From contig JAVBNW010000052.1 of assembly GCA_031551255.1 (NCBI GenBank), positions 1 to 31,289 on the forward strand: a stretch of DNA of 31,289 nt. Direction: 5' to 3'. The translations under genes were made by a program, and so were the position numbers. The notes under the pieces were generated by a model. The model saw only the letters and a list, made by a program, of their open reading frames with translations. It was not told where the DNA came from and made no database searches. The stretch comes from JAVBNW01 sp031551255. Its GTDB lineage: Bacteria > Bacillota > Clostridia > Christensenellales > UBA1750. Below are positions 15,549-23,562 of the stretch, one piece after another; position 1 is the stretch's first letter; each line of letters opens with the position of its first letter.

Positions 15549-16190
15549 TTGGCAAAAGCGCTGATCTTGGATATGGATGGCACGATGATTGACTCCGAGC
15601 GCACGATCATTAGGCTTTGGGGCGACATCGCCCGGGAGCTTGGGCATATGTTCGACGATGCCGTGATGATCGCCACCGTGGGCACCACCTATGAAGCCAC
15701 GGAGCAGGCGATGCTCAGCGCCTATCCCGACGCGCCGCATGCACAGATTCGCGCGGAGGCATCCCGGCGCTTCCACATCCTTCGGGATGAGGGCAATATA
15801 CCGTTGCGCCCGGGCCTTATGAACCTTCTTGACGCCGCGCGGGAAAGGAACTTGCCCGTGGGCGTGTGCACCTCCACGCGCCGGGCATCCGCCGAGGCGA
15901 CGCTCGCGGCGTGCGGAATCCTTCCGCGGATCGGAGCCATGGTTTGCGCGGGCGAGGCGCAGGCGGGCAAGCCCGACCCAGCCCCGTATCTGCTTGCCGC
16001 GCATCGGCTGGGCGTTGAGCCCAAGGATTGCGTGGCCGTGGAAGATTCTCCCTCCGGCGCGCGTTCGGCGCTTAGCGCGGGCATGCGGGTGGCGGTGGTT
16101 CCGGATCTCGTGCCCGTACCTGCGGATGTTGTCCCGCGCGCGCGGGTGCTTACCACCCTTTCGCAGGCCGCGGATCTGCTGGATGAATAG
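15549..16190 (+). CDS. HAD-superfamily hydrolase, beta-phosphoglucomutase/phosphatase-like (subfamily IA)
   Basis: A 213-residue soluble phosphatase or phosphomutase. All four HAD motifs are present: LDMDGTMIDS with nucleophile D8 and acid/base D10; CTSTRR (motif II); GKPDPAPY with the motif III Lys; and VEDSPSGARSA (motif IV). A helical cap of about 60 residues lies between motifs I and II, as in beta-phosphoglucomutase-like proteins that act on small sugar phosphates. The start is TTG at 15549, preceded by AAAGGGGG at 8 nt; no ATG or GTG lies nearer the motif. It is divergent from the exporter gene and appears to be a single-gene unit. Confidence 0.9.
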   Translation: MAKALILDMDGTMIDSERTIIRLWGDIARELGHMFDDAVMIATVGTTYEATEQAMLSAYPDAPHAQIRAEASRRFHILRDEGNIPLRPGLMNLLDAARERNLPVGVCTSTRRASAEATLAACGILPRIGAMVCAGEAQAGKPDPAPYLLAAHRLGVEPKDCVAVEDSPSGARSALSAGMRVAVVPDLVPVPADVVPRARVLTTLSQAADLLDE

Positions 16191-16265
16191 GGCTGTTCTC
16201 TATGTCGGAGGGAGGAATCCGAATCGCTTACCCGATGGATAACCGCGCTACAAAACATCGAAGAT

Positions 16266-16307
16266 AAAAAATTGCCTCGCACGCCTTCCCGGGCATGCGG
16301 GGCAATT
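16266..16307 (-). terminator. Intrinsic terminator of the phospholipase-like gene
   Basis: On the minus strand AATTGCC.CGCATGCC pairs with GGCGTGCG.GGCAATT, followed by TTTTTATC. It lies about 20 bp after the stop at 16326. Confidence 0.8.
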
Positions 16308-16325
16308 GATCATTCCGAAACTTTC

Positions 16326-16931
16326 CTATGCCAGCAGCACTTCCGGCACAAGCTGCACGTCGCGAGCGTTTTCCGCGCACACGGCGAGCACCGAGGCGAC
16401 GATGGACGAAGCCATCTTGACCGCGAGCACCAAGTCGGTATCGGCGCGGTGCGGCGCATCCAAATATGCCCTTTGGGCGTCGTCGAGAAGGGCGAGAATG
16501 CCCTGCGCGTCCGGGGGAAGCGCCCCGGGCGCAAACGAGGCCGCCCTGCGCCCGACGAGGCGCGGATGTCGCATCATCACCGTATGCTGGTGAATTTCAT
16601 ATAAAAAGTGTCCGCGCATCGAACCCCGATAGGCGCTTGAGTGGACATGGCAAAAAAAATCGCATAGATAGTGGCTTAGAATGCCCAGCTGCATCGAATA
16701 AACCGCATCGAGGTTCTCGCCCATCACCGGATACTCGCACAGCGCAAGGATGCGCCGACGGACAAAGCCCATCGACTGATCCGCAAAATGCGGCGCGGAA
16801 ACCAGATAGTGCGAAACATCGGGATAGATGTTGCCGTATAAAAACCATCGCCGATCAAGCTTCAGCGGGGCCACGCGGGAAACCGCCGCATAAATTTTTG
16901 TCGCGAGCGCGGCATGGGTCGGTACGGTCAA
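16326..16931 (-). CDS. Zinc-dependent phospholipase C-like protein (PF00882-like)
   Basis: A protein of about 201 residues with the His/Asp-rich zinc-site pattern of the family: PTHAALA at the N-terminus, YGNIYPDVSHYL (about 33-44), LGILSHYLCDFFCHVHSSAYR (about 85-105) and HFLYEIHQH. No signal peptide is visible, unlike the secreted clostridial alpha-toxins, so it is the short intracellular type common in Clostridia; its substrate is unknown. Start choice: an ATG at 16937 lies only one base after GGGAGG, too close to be used, while the TTG at 16931 has 7-nt spacing. I chose the TTG; the difference is two residues. A terminator follows the gene. Confidence 0.82.
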   Translation of the reverse strand: MTVPTHAALATKIYAAVSRVAPLKLDRRWFLYGNIYPDVSHYLVSAPHFADQSMGFVRRRILALCEYPVMGENLDAVYSMQLGILSHYLCDFFCHVHSSAYRGSMRGHFLYEIHQHTVMMRHPRLVGRRAASFAPGALPPDAQGILALLDDAQRAYLDAPHRADTDLVLAVKMASSIVASVLAVCAENARDVQLVPEVLLA

Positions 16932-17072
16932 GTTCATTCCTCCCGGCGTTATGAAATCGGGCGCGCCGCCCGCAATCGGTATTATAACCCGATTGCGGCG
17001 GCTTCGCTACACAATTCTATTCGAATCTTTGATGGAAAATCTTGATTGGCAATCGGTCATATATCGGTTAAA

Positions 17073-17948
17073 TTATTTTTTCCCGAAAATGCCCTTAAAC
17101 CAGTTAACCACAGAGGTCCACCCATCCTGCACCTTTTGGAAAAACCCCGCAGTGCTCTGCTGAGCCTTTTGCAGGTTTTCCAGTGTTTTGGTGATATTTA
17201 CCACCTGTTCGGCGAGCTTGTCGGGGTCGATATCCAGCTTAATGAGCTTGAGCAAAAGCTGCGTGAGCATCTCTACTTGTTCATCCGTCAGTTCAATGCC
17301 CAGTTCCTTCGCGCCGTCGCGAATGGCCGGCCGGATGGCTTCAGGGGTATCGAGCCCCTGCTTAATCACTTCTTCTTTCAATTGAGCGATCAGCGCGGCG
17401 GCCTCTTCCTGCCCCAGCAGTTCGCCCAATTGACCTGTAAGCGCCAGCTCTTCCCCTGCGGCATCCTTGGCCTCGGCCTTCAGTTCCGAGCCCGCTGCCG
17501 ACTCATATGCCTTATAGATTCCGGCGAGCGCGGCGGTACCCGATACCTGGAAAGGCGCGGCCACCACGACGCTAGCGTCGCTGATGCCCGCGGTGATCAG
17601 CGCGTTTTTGTACATTTCTCCGGTCGCCCAGGTGATGTTATGGGTGGTGACGGTAATGCCCTTGCCCGACTCGAGCAACGTGACCGACGAGCAGGAGATC
17701 GAGCGCGTACCGATCTGCGCCGCGGATATGTAGCTGCCCAACAGTTCCTTCTCCTCTTGGTTGGTAACCGTAATGAGCCGGGTGGCCGTGCCGTCGGCCG
17801 GCTGAAGCAGCTTGAGCATTTCGTCGCGCTGTTCCTGGGTAAGATCCGCGCCGAGGCTGATGATGGACGCCGAATCCGCAAGCGCCGTCACGGGCAGGAA
17901 AAGGCACAGCGCCACGACGAGCGCGCAAATTCTCTTCGCATGTTTCAC
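17073..17948 (-). CDS. Secreted DUF1002-family protein
   Basis: A 291-residue exported protein. From the GTG at 17948 it has a basic start (MKHAKR), a hydrophobic core (ICALVVALCLFLPV) and a cleavage site after TALA. The mature part begins DSASIISLGADLTQEQ, the hallmark DUF1002 (YpuA-like) start, then shows NQEEKELLGSYI and GIKVT-type segments (GKGITVTTHNI), and a long Glu/Leu-rich helical second half. Function is unknown; members are cell-wall or extracytoplasmic proteins. The GTG is chosen over upstream codons because GGAGGT lies 8 nt before it and the signal peptide then has normal length. It is a single gene on the minus strand. Confidence 0.9.
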   Translation of the reverse strand: MKHAKRICALVVALCLFLPVTALADSASIISLGADLTQEQRDEMLKLLQPADGTATRLITVTNQEEKELLGSYISAAQIGTRSISCSSVTLLESGKGITVTTHNITWATGEMYKNALITAGISDASVVVAAPFQVSGTAALAGIYKAYESAAGSELKAEAKDAAGEELALTGQLGELLGQEEAAALIAQLKEEVIKQGLDTPEAIRPAIRDGAKELGIELTDEQVEMLTQLLLKLIKLDIDPDKLAEQVVNITKTLENLQKAQQSTAGFFQKVQDGWTSVVNWFKGIFGKK

Positions 17949-18257
17949 GCGGGAACACCTCCTAGTAATCATACGATATCCCCCAGCGATAATACGAATT
18001 CTCTCTACCAATTGTTGCTCGCCTTGGAAAAAAGCGGCGCGGGCCTTTAGGATCTACTAACACAAGCGAGAGACAAAGTCTCCAAACGCGGCTCGCTCTA
18101 TCTTCGGCAGTCTATTGAGCCTGCCAAAGATAGGGCGGCGTTTTGCGGCCCGACTCCATCGGATACTTCCCGTATCTTCTTTATGGTTCTTAGGCAAAAC
18201 AGGCTGCATAAAATTGTGCCGCCAAAAGCGAAACAAGCTTCCCTTGTAGAAATTAAC
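17949..18257. other. Hairpin-rich intergenic region, no gene
   Basis: Between the DUF1002 and transglutaminase-like genes. A hairpin at about 18098-18133 pairs CTATCTTCGGCAG with CTGCCAAAGATAG with one mismatch. Another pairs AGCGAG with CTCGCT (about 18065-18097) around AGAC/GTCT. Neither has a T-tract, so neither is a clear terminator. Confidence 0.5.
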
Positions 18258-18266
18258 TGATATACT
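18258..18266 (+). promoter_or_regulatory. Extended -10 promoter of the transglutaminase-like gene
   Basis: TGA-TATACT about 48 bp upstream of the ATG, in A+T-rich DNA. No clear -35. Confidence 0.45.
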
Positions 18267-18313
18267 AAAAACACGAGAGGCACCTCACATTAAAACAGAT
18301 AGGTGGTTGTTTT

Positions 18314-19240
18314 ATGAAAGACTCATTGCAATACTACAGAGATTCATTTTTATTTACGAAAATCATCAGTCATGATGAAGCAATCGAAGGGGTACCTGGG
18401 AATCCGCAATATATATGCCAAATTGTACAAGGACTAATTACCCATGGGGCATGGCTTAAAGTCTACGGAATTTCATCAGAAAATCTAAAAGAAATTTATC
18501 CTTTGCATATGGATGATCTTCTGACAGAGGTTTTAGCGCTCGATCCTCGCCCAATTACCATTCCTCGGTTGCCGGAAAGCCGTGTAGTAGCCTCTTGCAG
18601 AGAATATGCTACGCTTGCATGCGCCTTGCTAAGAGCAAAAGGCATACCCGCGCGTGGCAGATGTGGATTTTCTGTCTATTTAGGATATCAAGGCGCTTTA
18701 GAAGACCATTGGGTGGTAGAATATTGGGATGGAAACAAATGGATCATGTGTGATCCTCAGATTGATCCTTTTCAGTTAAGTATGCTAAGCAAATGGGGGG
18801 TCAACGAAGTTGTCTTAAATGACCAAACCATGCTTAGCGATCGTATTCCCAACCCTTACAACCTTTCACCTATGAGCGACTTTCTTTATGCCGGAAGCGT
18901 TTGGCAGCTTTGCCGCCGTGGCCTGTTTGATCCCATGAAATGTGGCATTGACGATCATTGGGGATTATGGTTTGTCAGAGGACAACTTTTGCGAGATTTT
19001 GCGTCGCTCAACAAAGTGGAGATTGTCCCTTATGAGTGTGGACGGACAAAAAACCTCGATCTAACTTCTTGGCGCCTTATGTCCGCCAATGATTCTGATT
19101 TATCACAAACAGATCTCGCGTTGCTGGATGAAGTCGCCGCTTTGACTCTGGATGCTGATGATAACCTTGAGCAAATTATGCGGTTATATGGAAACAACGC
19201 TTGTTTACAAGTCCCTCCAAATATCCTTGCATCAAGGTGA
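18314..19240 (+). CDS. Transglutaminase-like cysteine enzyme
   Basis: A 308-residue protein with a papain-like transglutaminase core. The triad is readable: Cys in VASCREYATLACALLRAKG (about C95), His in EDHWVVEYWDGNKW (about H138) and Asp in MCDPQID (about D153). The bacterial members are proteases or amidases and only rarely cross-linking enzymes. No signal peptide is seen, so it is probably cytoplasmic. The ATG at 18314 has AGGTGG 8 nt upstream. Its base composition is clearly lower in G+C than its neighbours, and codons such as AAA, TTA and ATA are common, so it was probably acquired horizontally. The C-terminal 130 residues match nothing I recognise. Confidence 0.82.
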   Translation: MKDSLQYYRDSFLFTKIISHDEAIEGVPGNPQYICQIVQGLITHGAWLKVYGISSENLKEIYPLHMDDLLTEVLALDPRPITIPRLPESRVVASCREYATLACALLRAKGIPARGRCGFSVYLGYQGALEDHWVVEYWDGNKWIMCDPQIDPFQLSMLSKWGVNEVVLNDQTMLSDRIPNPYNLSPMSDFLYAGSVWQLCRRGLFDPMKCGIDDHWGLWFVRGQLLRDFASLNKVEIVPYECGRTKNLDLTSWRLMSANDSDLSQTDLALLDEVAALTLDADDNLEQIMRLYGNNACLQVPPNILASR

Positions 19241-19366
19241 TGTCTTTGCCGGCAACTTTGCTGCCGCCTTTTCGCTTACCCCTCTTGACTTTTCTAGCTG
19301 ATCTTATCGCGCCTCATCAGGCGCAAAAATCAACTCGATACCCGGCATTGGATATGCTAACGGACC

Positions 19367-20062
19367 CTAGCGGTCGGGCGACAGCCATGCCATAAGCCCC
19401 GTCATCCCGACGCGCAACGGGTGCGGCTGCGCCGCGAAGGTCTGCGCGCGCCGGCCATAGATCAGGCCGTACAGCCCCGCCGATACGATAAGCCCCGCCA
19501 GTACGTCGAGCACCGAATGCTGTTTGATCGCCACCGTCGACACGCAGATCAGCGTCGCCAAAGCGAGCGATACAATCTTCACCGGATGAAGCGGCCGCGC
19601 GAAAAAGCGGTGCCGGGCCACGGCGAAATGGATGCCCAGAGAATATATTACGTGAATGCTGGGCAACGAGTTGGTGGGCGTATCGGCGCTATAGATGGCG
19701 CCGATCATCCGGCCAAACATCGTATGCCCGACGTAGTGTGGCCTGAGCAGTTGTCCATTGGGAAACAGCGCGAACACGCAGCAGGAAACGGCCATGCCCA
19801 ATCCTAAAAACAAACTGACTCTTACAAAGCCCGCAGGATCGGTCAGATAGCAAAGCGCCATCACGCCCGCAATGTAAAAGTACCATACGACATAGGGGAT
19901 GACGAAGGCCGGAACGAAGGGAATTCTGTCGTCCATCTGCGTCTCGATGAAAAATTCAGGTATCAATATCTTTTTTTCTAATAGAAAGAACCACGCCGTA
20001 GCGATCAGAAAAGGAAGGATCGCCAGCGCATGCCGCTGTTTCTTTAAAAAGGACGCCACCAT
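19367..20062 (-). CDS. PAP2-superfamily membrane phosphatase/phosphotransferase
   Basis: A protein of about 231 residues with six hydrophobic segments. PAP2 motifs are visible: FPNGQLLRP (weak first motif, Lys missing), SLPSIHVIYSLGIHF (PSxH motif) and STVAIKQHSVLDVLAG (third motif with catalytic His and Asp). The arrangement fits the PAP2_3 branch, which includes inositol-phosphotransferase-like enzymes; it would act on a lipid phosphate or polyprenyl phosphate at the membrane. The frame extends to 20197, but AAGGAGG sits just before the ATG at 20062 (4-nt spacing) or the GTG at 20059 (7-nt), followed by a basic leader and the first helix. It is divergent from the hydrolase/acyltransferase/DUF6320 operon, suggesting a shared envelope or lipid theme (inference). 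Confidence 0.85.
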   Translation of the reverse strand: MVASFLKKQRHALAILPFLIATAWFFLLEKKILIPEFFIETQMDDRIPFVPAFVIPYVVWYFYIAGVMALCYLTDPAGFVRVSLFLGLGMAVSCCVFALFPNGQLLRPHYVGHTMFGRMIGAIYSADTPTNSLPSIHVIYSLGIHFAVARHRFFARPLHPVKIVSLALATLICVSTVAIKQHSVLDVLAGLIVSAGLYGLIYGRRAQTFAAQPHPLRVGMTGLMAWLSPDR

Positions 20063-20095
20063 AGAACCTCCTTCATATTCGTCGCGAATCGTAGC

Positions 20096-20133
20096 ATGTA
20101 TATACCCGGTCCACGTATATAGTAACGTATATA
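20096..20133. repeat. Three GTATATA repeats upstream of the PAP2 gene
   Basis: ACGTATATA occurs at 20113-20121 and again at 20125-20133 (period 12 bp), with a variant, ATGTATATA, at 20096-20104. They lie 34-71 bp upstream of the PAP2 start and may include its promoter or a regulator site. Confidence 0.5.
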
Positions 20134-20232
20134 AATCCTTCCAGGTTGCCGGACGCATCGAATAACTGCCATAGGTAATGGCGTCGCGCGCCCGCACGAC
20201 GGTTCCGGGAGAAAGATTCCTCCGGAGCCGAC

Positions 20233-20259
20233 TTGCGCGATGCCTATCTATGATATACT
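20233..20259 (+). promoter_or_regulatory. Candidate promoter of the hydrolase/acyltransferase operon
   Basis: TTGCGC (20233-20238), 15-bp spacer and TATACT (20254-20259), with an extended TGA before the -10. The start codon is 55 bp downstream. Confidence 0.5.
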
Positions 20260-20314
20260 ATCATCGCAACGGCGGCAACCGCGACGGGGGCCGCAAAAGA
20301 CGGGAGGCAGCGCT

Positions 20315-21238
20315 ATGCCGATCCGCCGCGTCGCGCGCACGGTATTGCGCGCGCTCTCCTACCCCGATATCGAACTTGCGCGCAACGTCGGGCTGATCCG
20401 CTGGGCGCATGGTTTAACGCTGCCCAAGCTTTTCCGCCCCAAGTACCGCCTGTGGGAGCACGATGTGCGCGTGAGCGACCATCGAATTCCCGTGCGCATT
20501 TACAGGCCGCAGGGCAACGACACATTTCCCGTGCTGATCTTCTTCCATGGCGGCGGATGGGTGACGGGCACGATCGACAGCTATGATGCGGTATGCCGCG
20601 CCATGGCCGCGCTGACGCGGCGGCAAGTGGTGTCGGTAGATTACCGGCTCGCGCCGGAGCATCGCTTTCCCGCCGCCGCGGAAGATTGCTATCGCGTCGC
20701 CAGGGAACTCTTCCTCCGCTCGCAGCTGCTGGGCGTACGCCCCGAAGACATCGCCCTCATCGGCGACAGTGCGGGCGGCAATTTGGCGGCGGCGGTATCG
20801 CTTATGGCCCGGGATAGGGGCGAGTTTTCGCCGAAAAAGCAGGTTCTCATCTACCCGGCCTGCGCGGCCGATCATACCGATTCCTCGCCCTATCCATCGG
20901 TACATGATAACGGCAAAGACTTTTTACTAACAAGCAAACGAGTACACGAATATATGATGCTCTACGCAGCCGACCTTGCCGATTTTGAGAACCCTTACTT
21001 CGCGCCCCTCTCCTGCCAGGATCTGTCGAGCCAGCCGCAGACGCTGATCATCACTGCGGAGTTTGACCCGTTGCGCGACGAAGGCGAAGCCTATGGCGAC
21101 GCGCTGCGCGCGGCGGGCAACCAGGTGCAGATCGACCGCATGAAGGACACTTTGCACGGCTTTTTATCGCTGGGCGAACGTTTTCACGATGTTCGGCAGT
21201 GCTACCAGATCATCCGGCAATTTCTCGAAGGAAGGTGA
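20315..21238 (+). CDS. Alpha/beta hydrolase, hormone-sensitive-lipase (HSL) type esterase
   Basis: A 307-residue esterase/lipase. The HSL oxyanion motif FFHGGGW lies at about 75-81. The nucleophile elbow is GDSAGGN (Ser at about 151), the acid is in EFDPLRDEG (about 249) and the His is in DTLHGFLSL (about 279). HSL-family enzymes hydrolyse short-chain or acylated esters. The ATG at 20315 has GGGAGG 7 nt upstream. The stop overlaps the next start as GTGA, so translation is coupled to the acyltransferase encoded next. That pairing suggests one makes and the other removes an ester on the same molecule (inference). Confidence 0.93.
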   Translation: MPIRRVARTVLRALSYPDIELARNVGLIRWAHGLTLPKLFRPKYRLWEHDVRVSDHRIPVRIYRPQGNDTFPVLIFFHGGGWVTGTIDSYDAVCRAMAALTRRQVVSVDYRLAPEHRFPAAAEDCYRVARELFLRSQLLGVRPEDIALIGDSAGGNLAAAVSLMARDRGEFSPKKQVLIYPACAADHTDSSPYPSVHDNGKDFLLTSKRVHEYMMLYAADLADFENPYFAPLSCQDLSSQPQTLIITAEFDPLRDEGEAYGDALRAAGNQVQIDRMKDTLHGFLSLGERFHDVRQCYQIIRQFLEGR

Positions 21239-22497
21239 CGGCCTCGCAGGGCTGGACAAAACTGGACAATGCGGCGAAGATTTTCCCGGCCAATACTACC
21301 CTTAGGGACACAAAGGTGTTCCGCTTTTCGTGTGAGCTTATGGAGGATGTAAACCCCGATGCGCTGGAGATTGCGCTTCACACAACGGTGAACGAATTTC
21401 CCTTTTACCTCTCCGTGCTCAAGCGCGGGATGTTTTGGCACTACTTCGAAGCTTCGCGCTTGGCGCCGAGCGTCGTTCTGGATGATTTGCCCCCCTGCTC
21501 GCCGCTGTACGACCGCGTGCGCAGGCAACTGCTGTTTCGCGTAACATACTTCGAAAACCGCATCAACCTCGAAGTTCACCACGCCCTTGCGGACGGCACA
21601 GGGGCATCGCGCTTCTTGTGCGCGCTGGTGGGGCACTATCTCGAGCATACATATCCTCAGCTTGCGGGGGTAGCCGCGCCGGATTACGATGCGTCGCCGT
21701 CGCAAAAGCACGAGGACAGCTTTCAGAAAAACTACGAACCCAAGCGCCGGCGCGATCGCGGGAAGCAGCGCGCATACAAGGTACGCAGCCCGCGGCTTCC
21801 CGAATGGAGGATGCGGGTGTTCGAAGGGGTTATGCCCGTAAGCGCCGCGCTCGCAAGGGCAAAGGCTCGCGGAGCGTCGCTGACGGCATACATGACGGCC
21901 CAGCTCATTACCGCCGTAGGCGAGGAAATACCTCTTCGGCATAGGGATCGCCCGGTGGTGATCACAGTGCCCGTCAACCTACGGCCCTTTTATCAATCGC
22001 AGACCGCGAGAAACTTTTTCGCCACGATGGAAATCGGCTGCGATTTTCGAGAAAAGCTTGAGCTTGACGATGTGATCCGGTTGGTGAAAGAAGGCTTTGC
22101 GCGGGAATTGACGCCGGAAAAAATGGCGGAACGCATGAACCACATGATCTCGCTGGAAACGAACATCATCTCACGTTCCGCGCCGCTGCCCATCAAGGAT
22201 ATCGTGCTGCGCGCGGCGGGAAACTCGGCGAAAAAAAGCCTTACCGGCGCGATGAGCAACCTGGGCATCATGCAGATGCCTCCGTGCATGCGGCCCTATA
22301 TCCGCCGCTTCAGCGTCATCTGCGCGACGGACGGTCTGCAGGTCTGCCTATGCACTTTCCAGGATACGCTCACGGCGGGCTTTACCAGCGCATTTGTTTC
22401 CACCGATATCCCGCGCCGCTTTTTTAGGCAGCTCGCTAAGGACGGGATACCGGTGGGCATTGCGGATGGCTTGATCGGGGAGGCGAGCGAAGCGTGA
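21235..22497 (+). CDS. Condensation/alcohol-acetyltransferase-like acyltransferase (HHxxxDG)
   Basis: A 420-residue protein of the BAHD/condensation/AATase superfamily. The catalytic HHxxxDG motif reads EVHHALADGTGASRFL (about 109-124). A second family feature, VPVNLRPFYQSQTARNFF (about 243-260), corresponds to the structural PVNLRP region, and SNLGIMQMP resembles the later latch region. Such enzymes transfer an acyl group from CoA or a carrier to an alcohol or amine. The GTG start at 21235 overlaps the hydrolase stop (GTGA), and its own stop overlaps the next gene in the same way. No carrier-protein or adenylation gene is nearby, so a CoA donor is likelier than an NRPS role (inference). Confidence 0.85.
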   Translation: MTASQGWTKLDNAAKIFPANTTLRDTKVFRFSCELMEDVNPDALEIALHTTVNEFPFYLSVLKRGMFWHYFEASRLAPSVVLDDLPPCSPLYDRVRRQLLFRVTYFENRINLEVHHALADGTGASRFLCALVGHYLEHTYPQLAGVAAPDYDASPSQKHEDSFQKNYEPKRRRDRGKQRAYKVRSPRLPEWRMRVFEGVMPVSAALARAKARGASLTAYMTAQLITAVGEEIPLRHRDRPVVITVPVNLRPFYQSQTARNFFATMEIGCDFREKLELDDVIRLVKEGFARELTPEKMAERMNHMISLETNIISRSAPLPIKDIVLRAAGNSAKKSLTGAMSNLGIMQMPPCMRPYIRRFSVICATDGLQVCLCTFQDTLTAGFTSAFVSTDIPRRFFRQLAKDGIPVGIADGLIGEASEA

Positions 22498-23165
22498 AAA
22501 CCTGCAGCCATTGCAACGTCGAAATCTTAACGCCGCGCACGCGCTGTCCGCTATGCGCCGGGCCGCTCGCCGAAAGGGAGGGCGGGGGGCCGCTTCGCGA
22601 GGCGTATCCGCCCATTCCGATGCTGTATAAGCGCTTTAATTTGTTATTTCGCATCATGATCTTCGCATCAGTCGCGGTCGGGCTCATCTGCTTGTTCATC
22701 AACTCCCTGCTGCCCGTCGGAGGCTGGTGGAGCCTTCTGGTGCTCCTGGGCATCGGCTATATGTGGATCGTCATCCTCTACGGCGTGAAACGCATCCACA
22801 GGGTCGGAAGGTTGGTGCTGTATCAGTTGGTGGTTCTGTCCGTCGCGTCCGTAGCGATCGACTGGCTATACGGCCCCAGGGGCTGGGCGATCGACTATGT
22901 CGTGCCGGCGCTGTGCGTGTTCGCGATGATCGCGCTGTCGGTCATCTCGGTCGTCAGTCACCCCGGCATCGGCGAAATCGGCATCTATGTCGTGGTCAAC
23001 GCTCTGCTCGGCATCGTACCGCTGATCTTCGCATTGACGGGGCTTGCGGATGTGCGCTGGCCATCCTTAGCCTGCGCGCTGCTGAGTTTTCTGCTGTTCG
23101 CCGGGCTATTCATCCTGGGCGGCGGCGACATCTGGCAGGAGATGAAAAAACGCTTTCACGTATAG
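22494..23165 (+). CDS. Zinc-ribbon membrane protein (DUF6320-like)
   Basis: A 223-residue protein. It opens with a zinc ribbon: CSHCNVEI, then CPLCAGPL (two CxxC pairs within residues 4-22), then a Pro-rich link, YPPIPMLYKRFNLLF, and six hydrophobic segments to the end. This ribbon-then-six-helix layout matches what I recall as DUF6320, found next to HHxxxDG acyltransferases in Clostridia; function unknown. The GTG start at 22494 overlaps the previous stop (GTGA), with GGGGAGG upstream. As last gene of a coupled trio it probably anchors or serves the acyltransferase at the membrane (inference). Confidence 0.82.
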   Translation: MKTCSHCNVEILTPRTRCPLCAGPLAEREGGGPLREAYPPIPMLYKRFNLLFRIMIFASVAVGLICLFINSLLPVGGWWSLLVLLGIGYMWIVILYGVKRIHRVGRLVLYQLVVLSVASVAIDWLYGPRGWAIDYVVPALCVFAMIALSVISVVSHPGIGEIGIYVVVNALLGIVPLIFALTGLADVRWPSLACALLSFLLFAGLFILGGGDIWQEMKKRFHV

Positions 23166-23188
23166 CCCGCATAAACCGCAAAAGAAGC

Positions 23189-23223
23189 AGCCGCAAAAAT
23201 CGGCCCGCCGCGGCTCTTTTTTC
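23189..23223 (+). terminator. Intrinsic terminator of the hydrolase/acyltransferase operon
   Basis: AGCCGC pairs with GCGGCT, followed by CTTTTTTC. It lies 24 bp after the DUF6320 stop. Confidence 0.7.
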
Positions 23224-23314
23224 GTGTTTTCACCGGCCACTCGTCGCACTTCCCTCGTCGTGCTTCCTCGGCGAGAGGCCCATGCCGTTGTACCTCCCGT
23301 GCCGTTACGCGCTC

Positions 23315-23343
23315 TTGACAGCGACATTCCGGCGTGTTAGGAT
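23315..23343 (+). promoter_or_regulatory. Sigma-70 promoter of the dapA-dapB lysine unit
   Basis: Perfect -35 TTGACA (23315-23320), 17-bp spacer, TAGGAT (23338-23343). Transcription should start near 23350, just ahead of the riboswitch P1 helix. Confidence 0.8.
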
Positions 23344-23357
23344 ATTGACGATACCAA

Positions 23358-23527
23358 ATCGAACAGAGGTTGCGGCGACGATGAGTCTCGCGTGGAGGGC
23401 GGCGATGCCCAGTGAAGCGCGAAAAAGGCGTCTCCGCCGAAGGGCCCCCCATCGCCGGGGTTCACCCTGGGCACGCGGTCAACAGCCGCGCGACTGTCGC
23501 CGGAAATCCGGCGGGGCGCTGTTTGAT
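23358..23527 (+). ncRNA. Lysine riboswitch aptamer (L box)
   Basis: The region matches the lysine-riboswitch core block by block: AGAGGTTGC and GATGAGT after the 5' P1 strand, GCGCGAAAAAGGCG with TCTCCGCCGAAGGG in the middle, and CTGGGCACGCGG and GACTGTCGCCGG toward the 3' end. P1 closes with ATCGAACAG (23358-23366) against CTGTTTGAT (23519-23527). Helices such as GCCGG/CCGGC (P5) are readable. The location, 140 bp ahead of dapA and followed by a terminator, fits transcriptional control: lysine stabilises P1 and turns the lysine genes off. Confidence 0.92.
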
Positions 23528-23562
23528 GAAGACAAGGGGTTTCTCTTTTCTGCATCAACGGC
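23518..23562 (+). promoter_or_regulatory. Antiterminator helix of the lysine riboswitch
   Basis: GCTGTTTGATG (23518-23528) can pair with CATCAACGGC (23553-23562) with one bulged U. The left strand is the 3' strand of P1 and the right strand overlaps the first two bases of the terminator stem. So the helix excludes both P1 and the terminator, giving a complete off/on switch. Confidence 0.7.

Noticed and set aside
15405..16004. A 200-residue N-terminal extension of the TauE-like frame
   Set aside because: It lies opposite the HAD gene, whose motifs are intact, has no membrane character, and the true start at 15404 has its own ribosome site.
18098..18283. A 61-residue minus-strand frame with a hydrophobic segment
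   Set aside because: It overlaps the promoter of the transglutaminase-like gene, has no good ribosome site, and half of it is a hairpin.
19300..19345. Hairpin GCGCCT-CATC-AGGCGC as terminator of the transglutaminase-like gene
   Set aside because: On the plus strand it is followed by AAAAA rather than T residues, and on the minus strand no T-tract follows.
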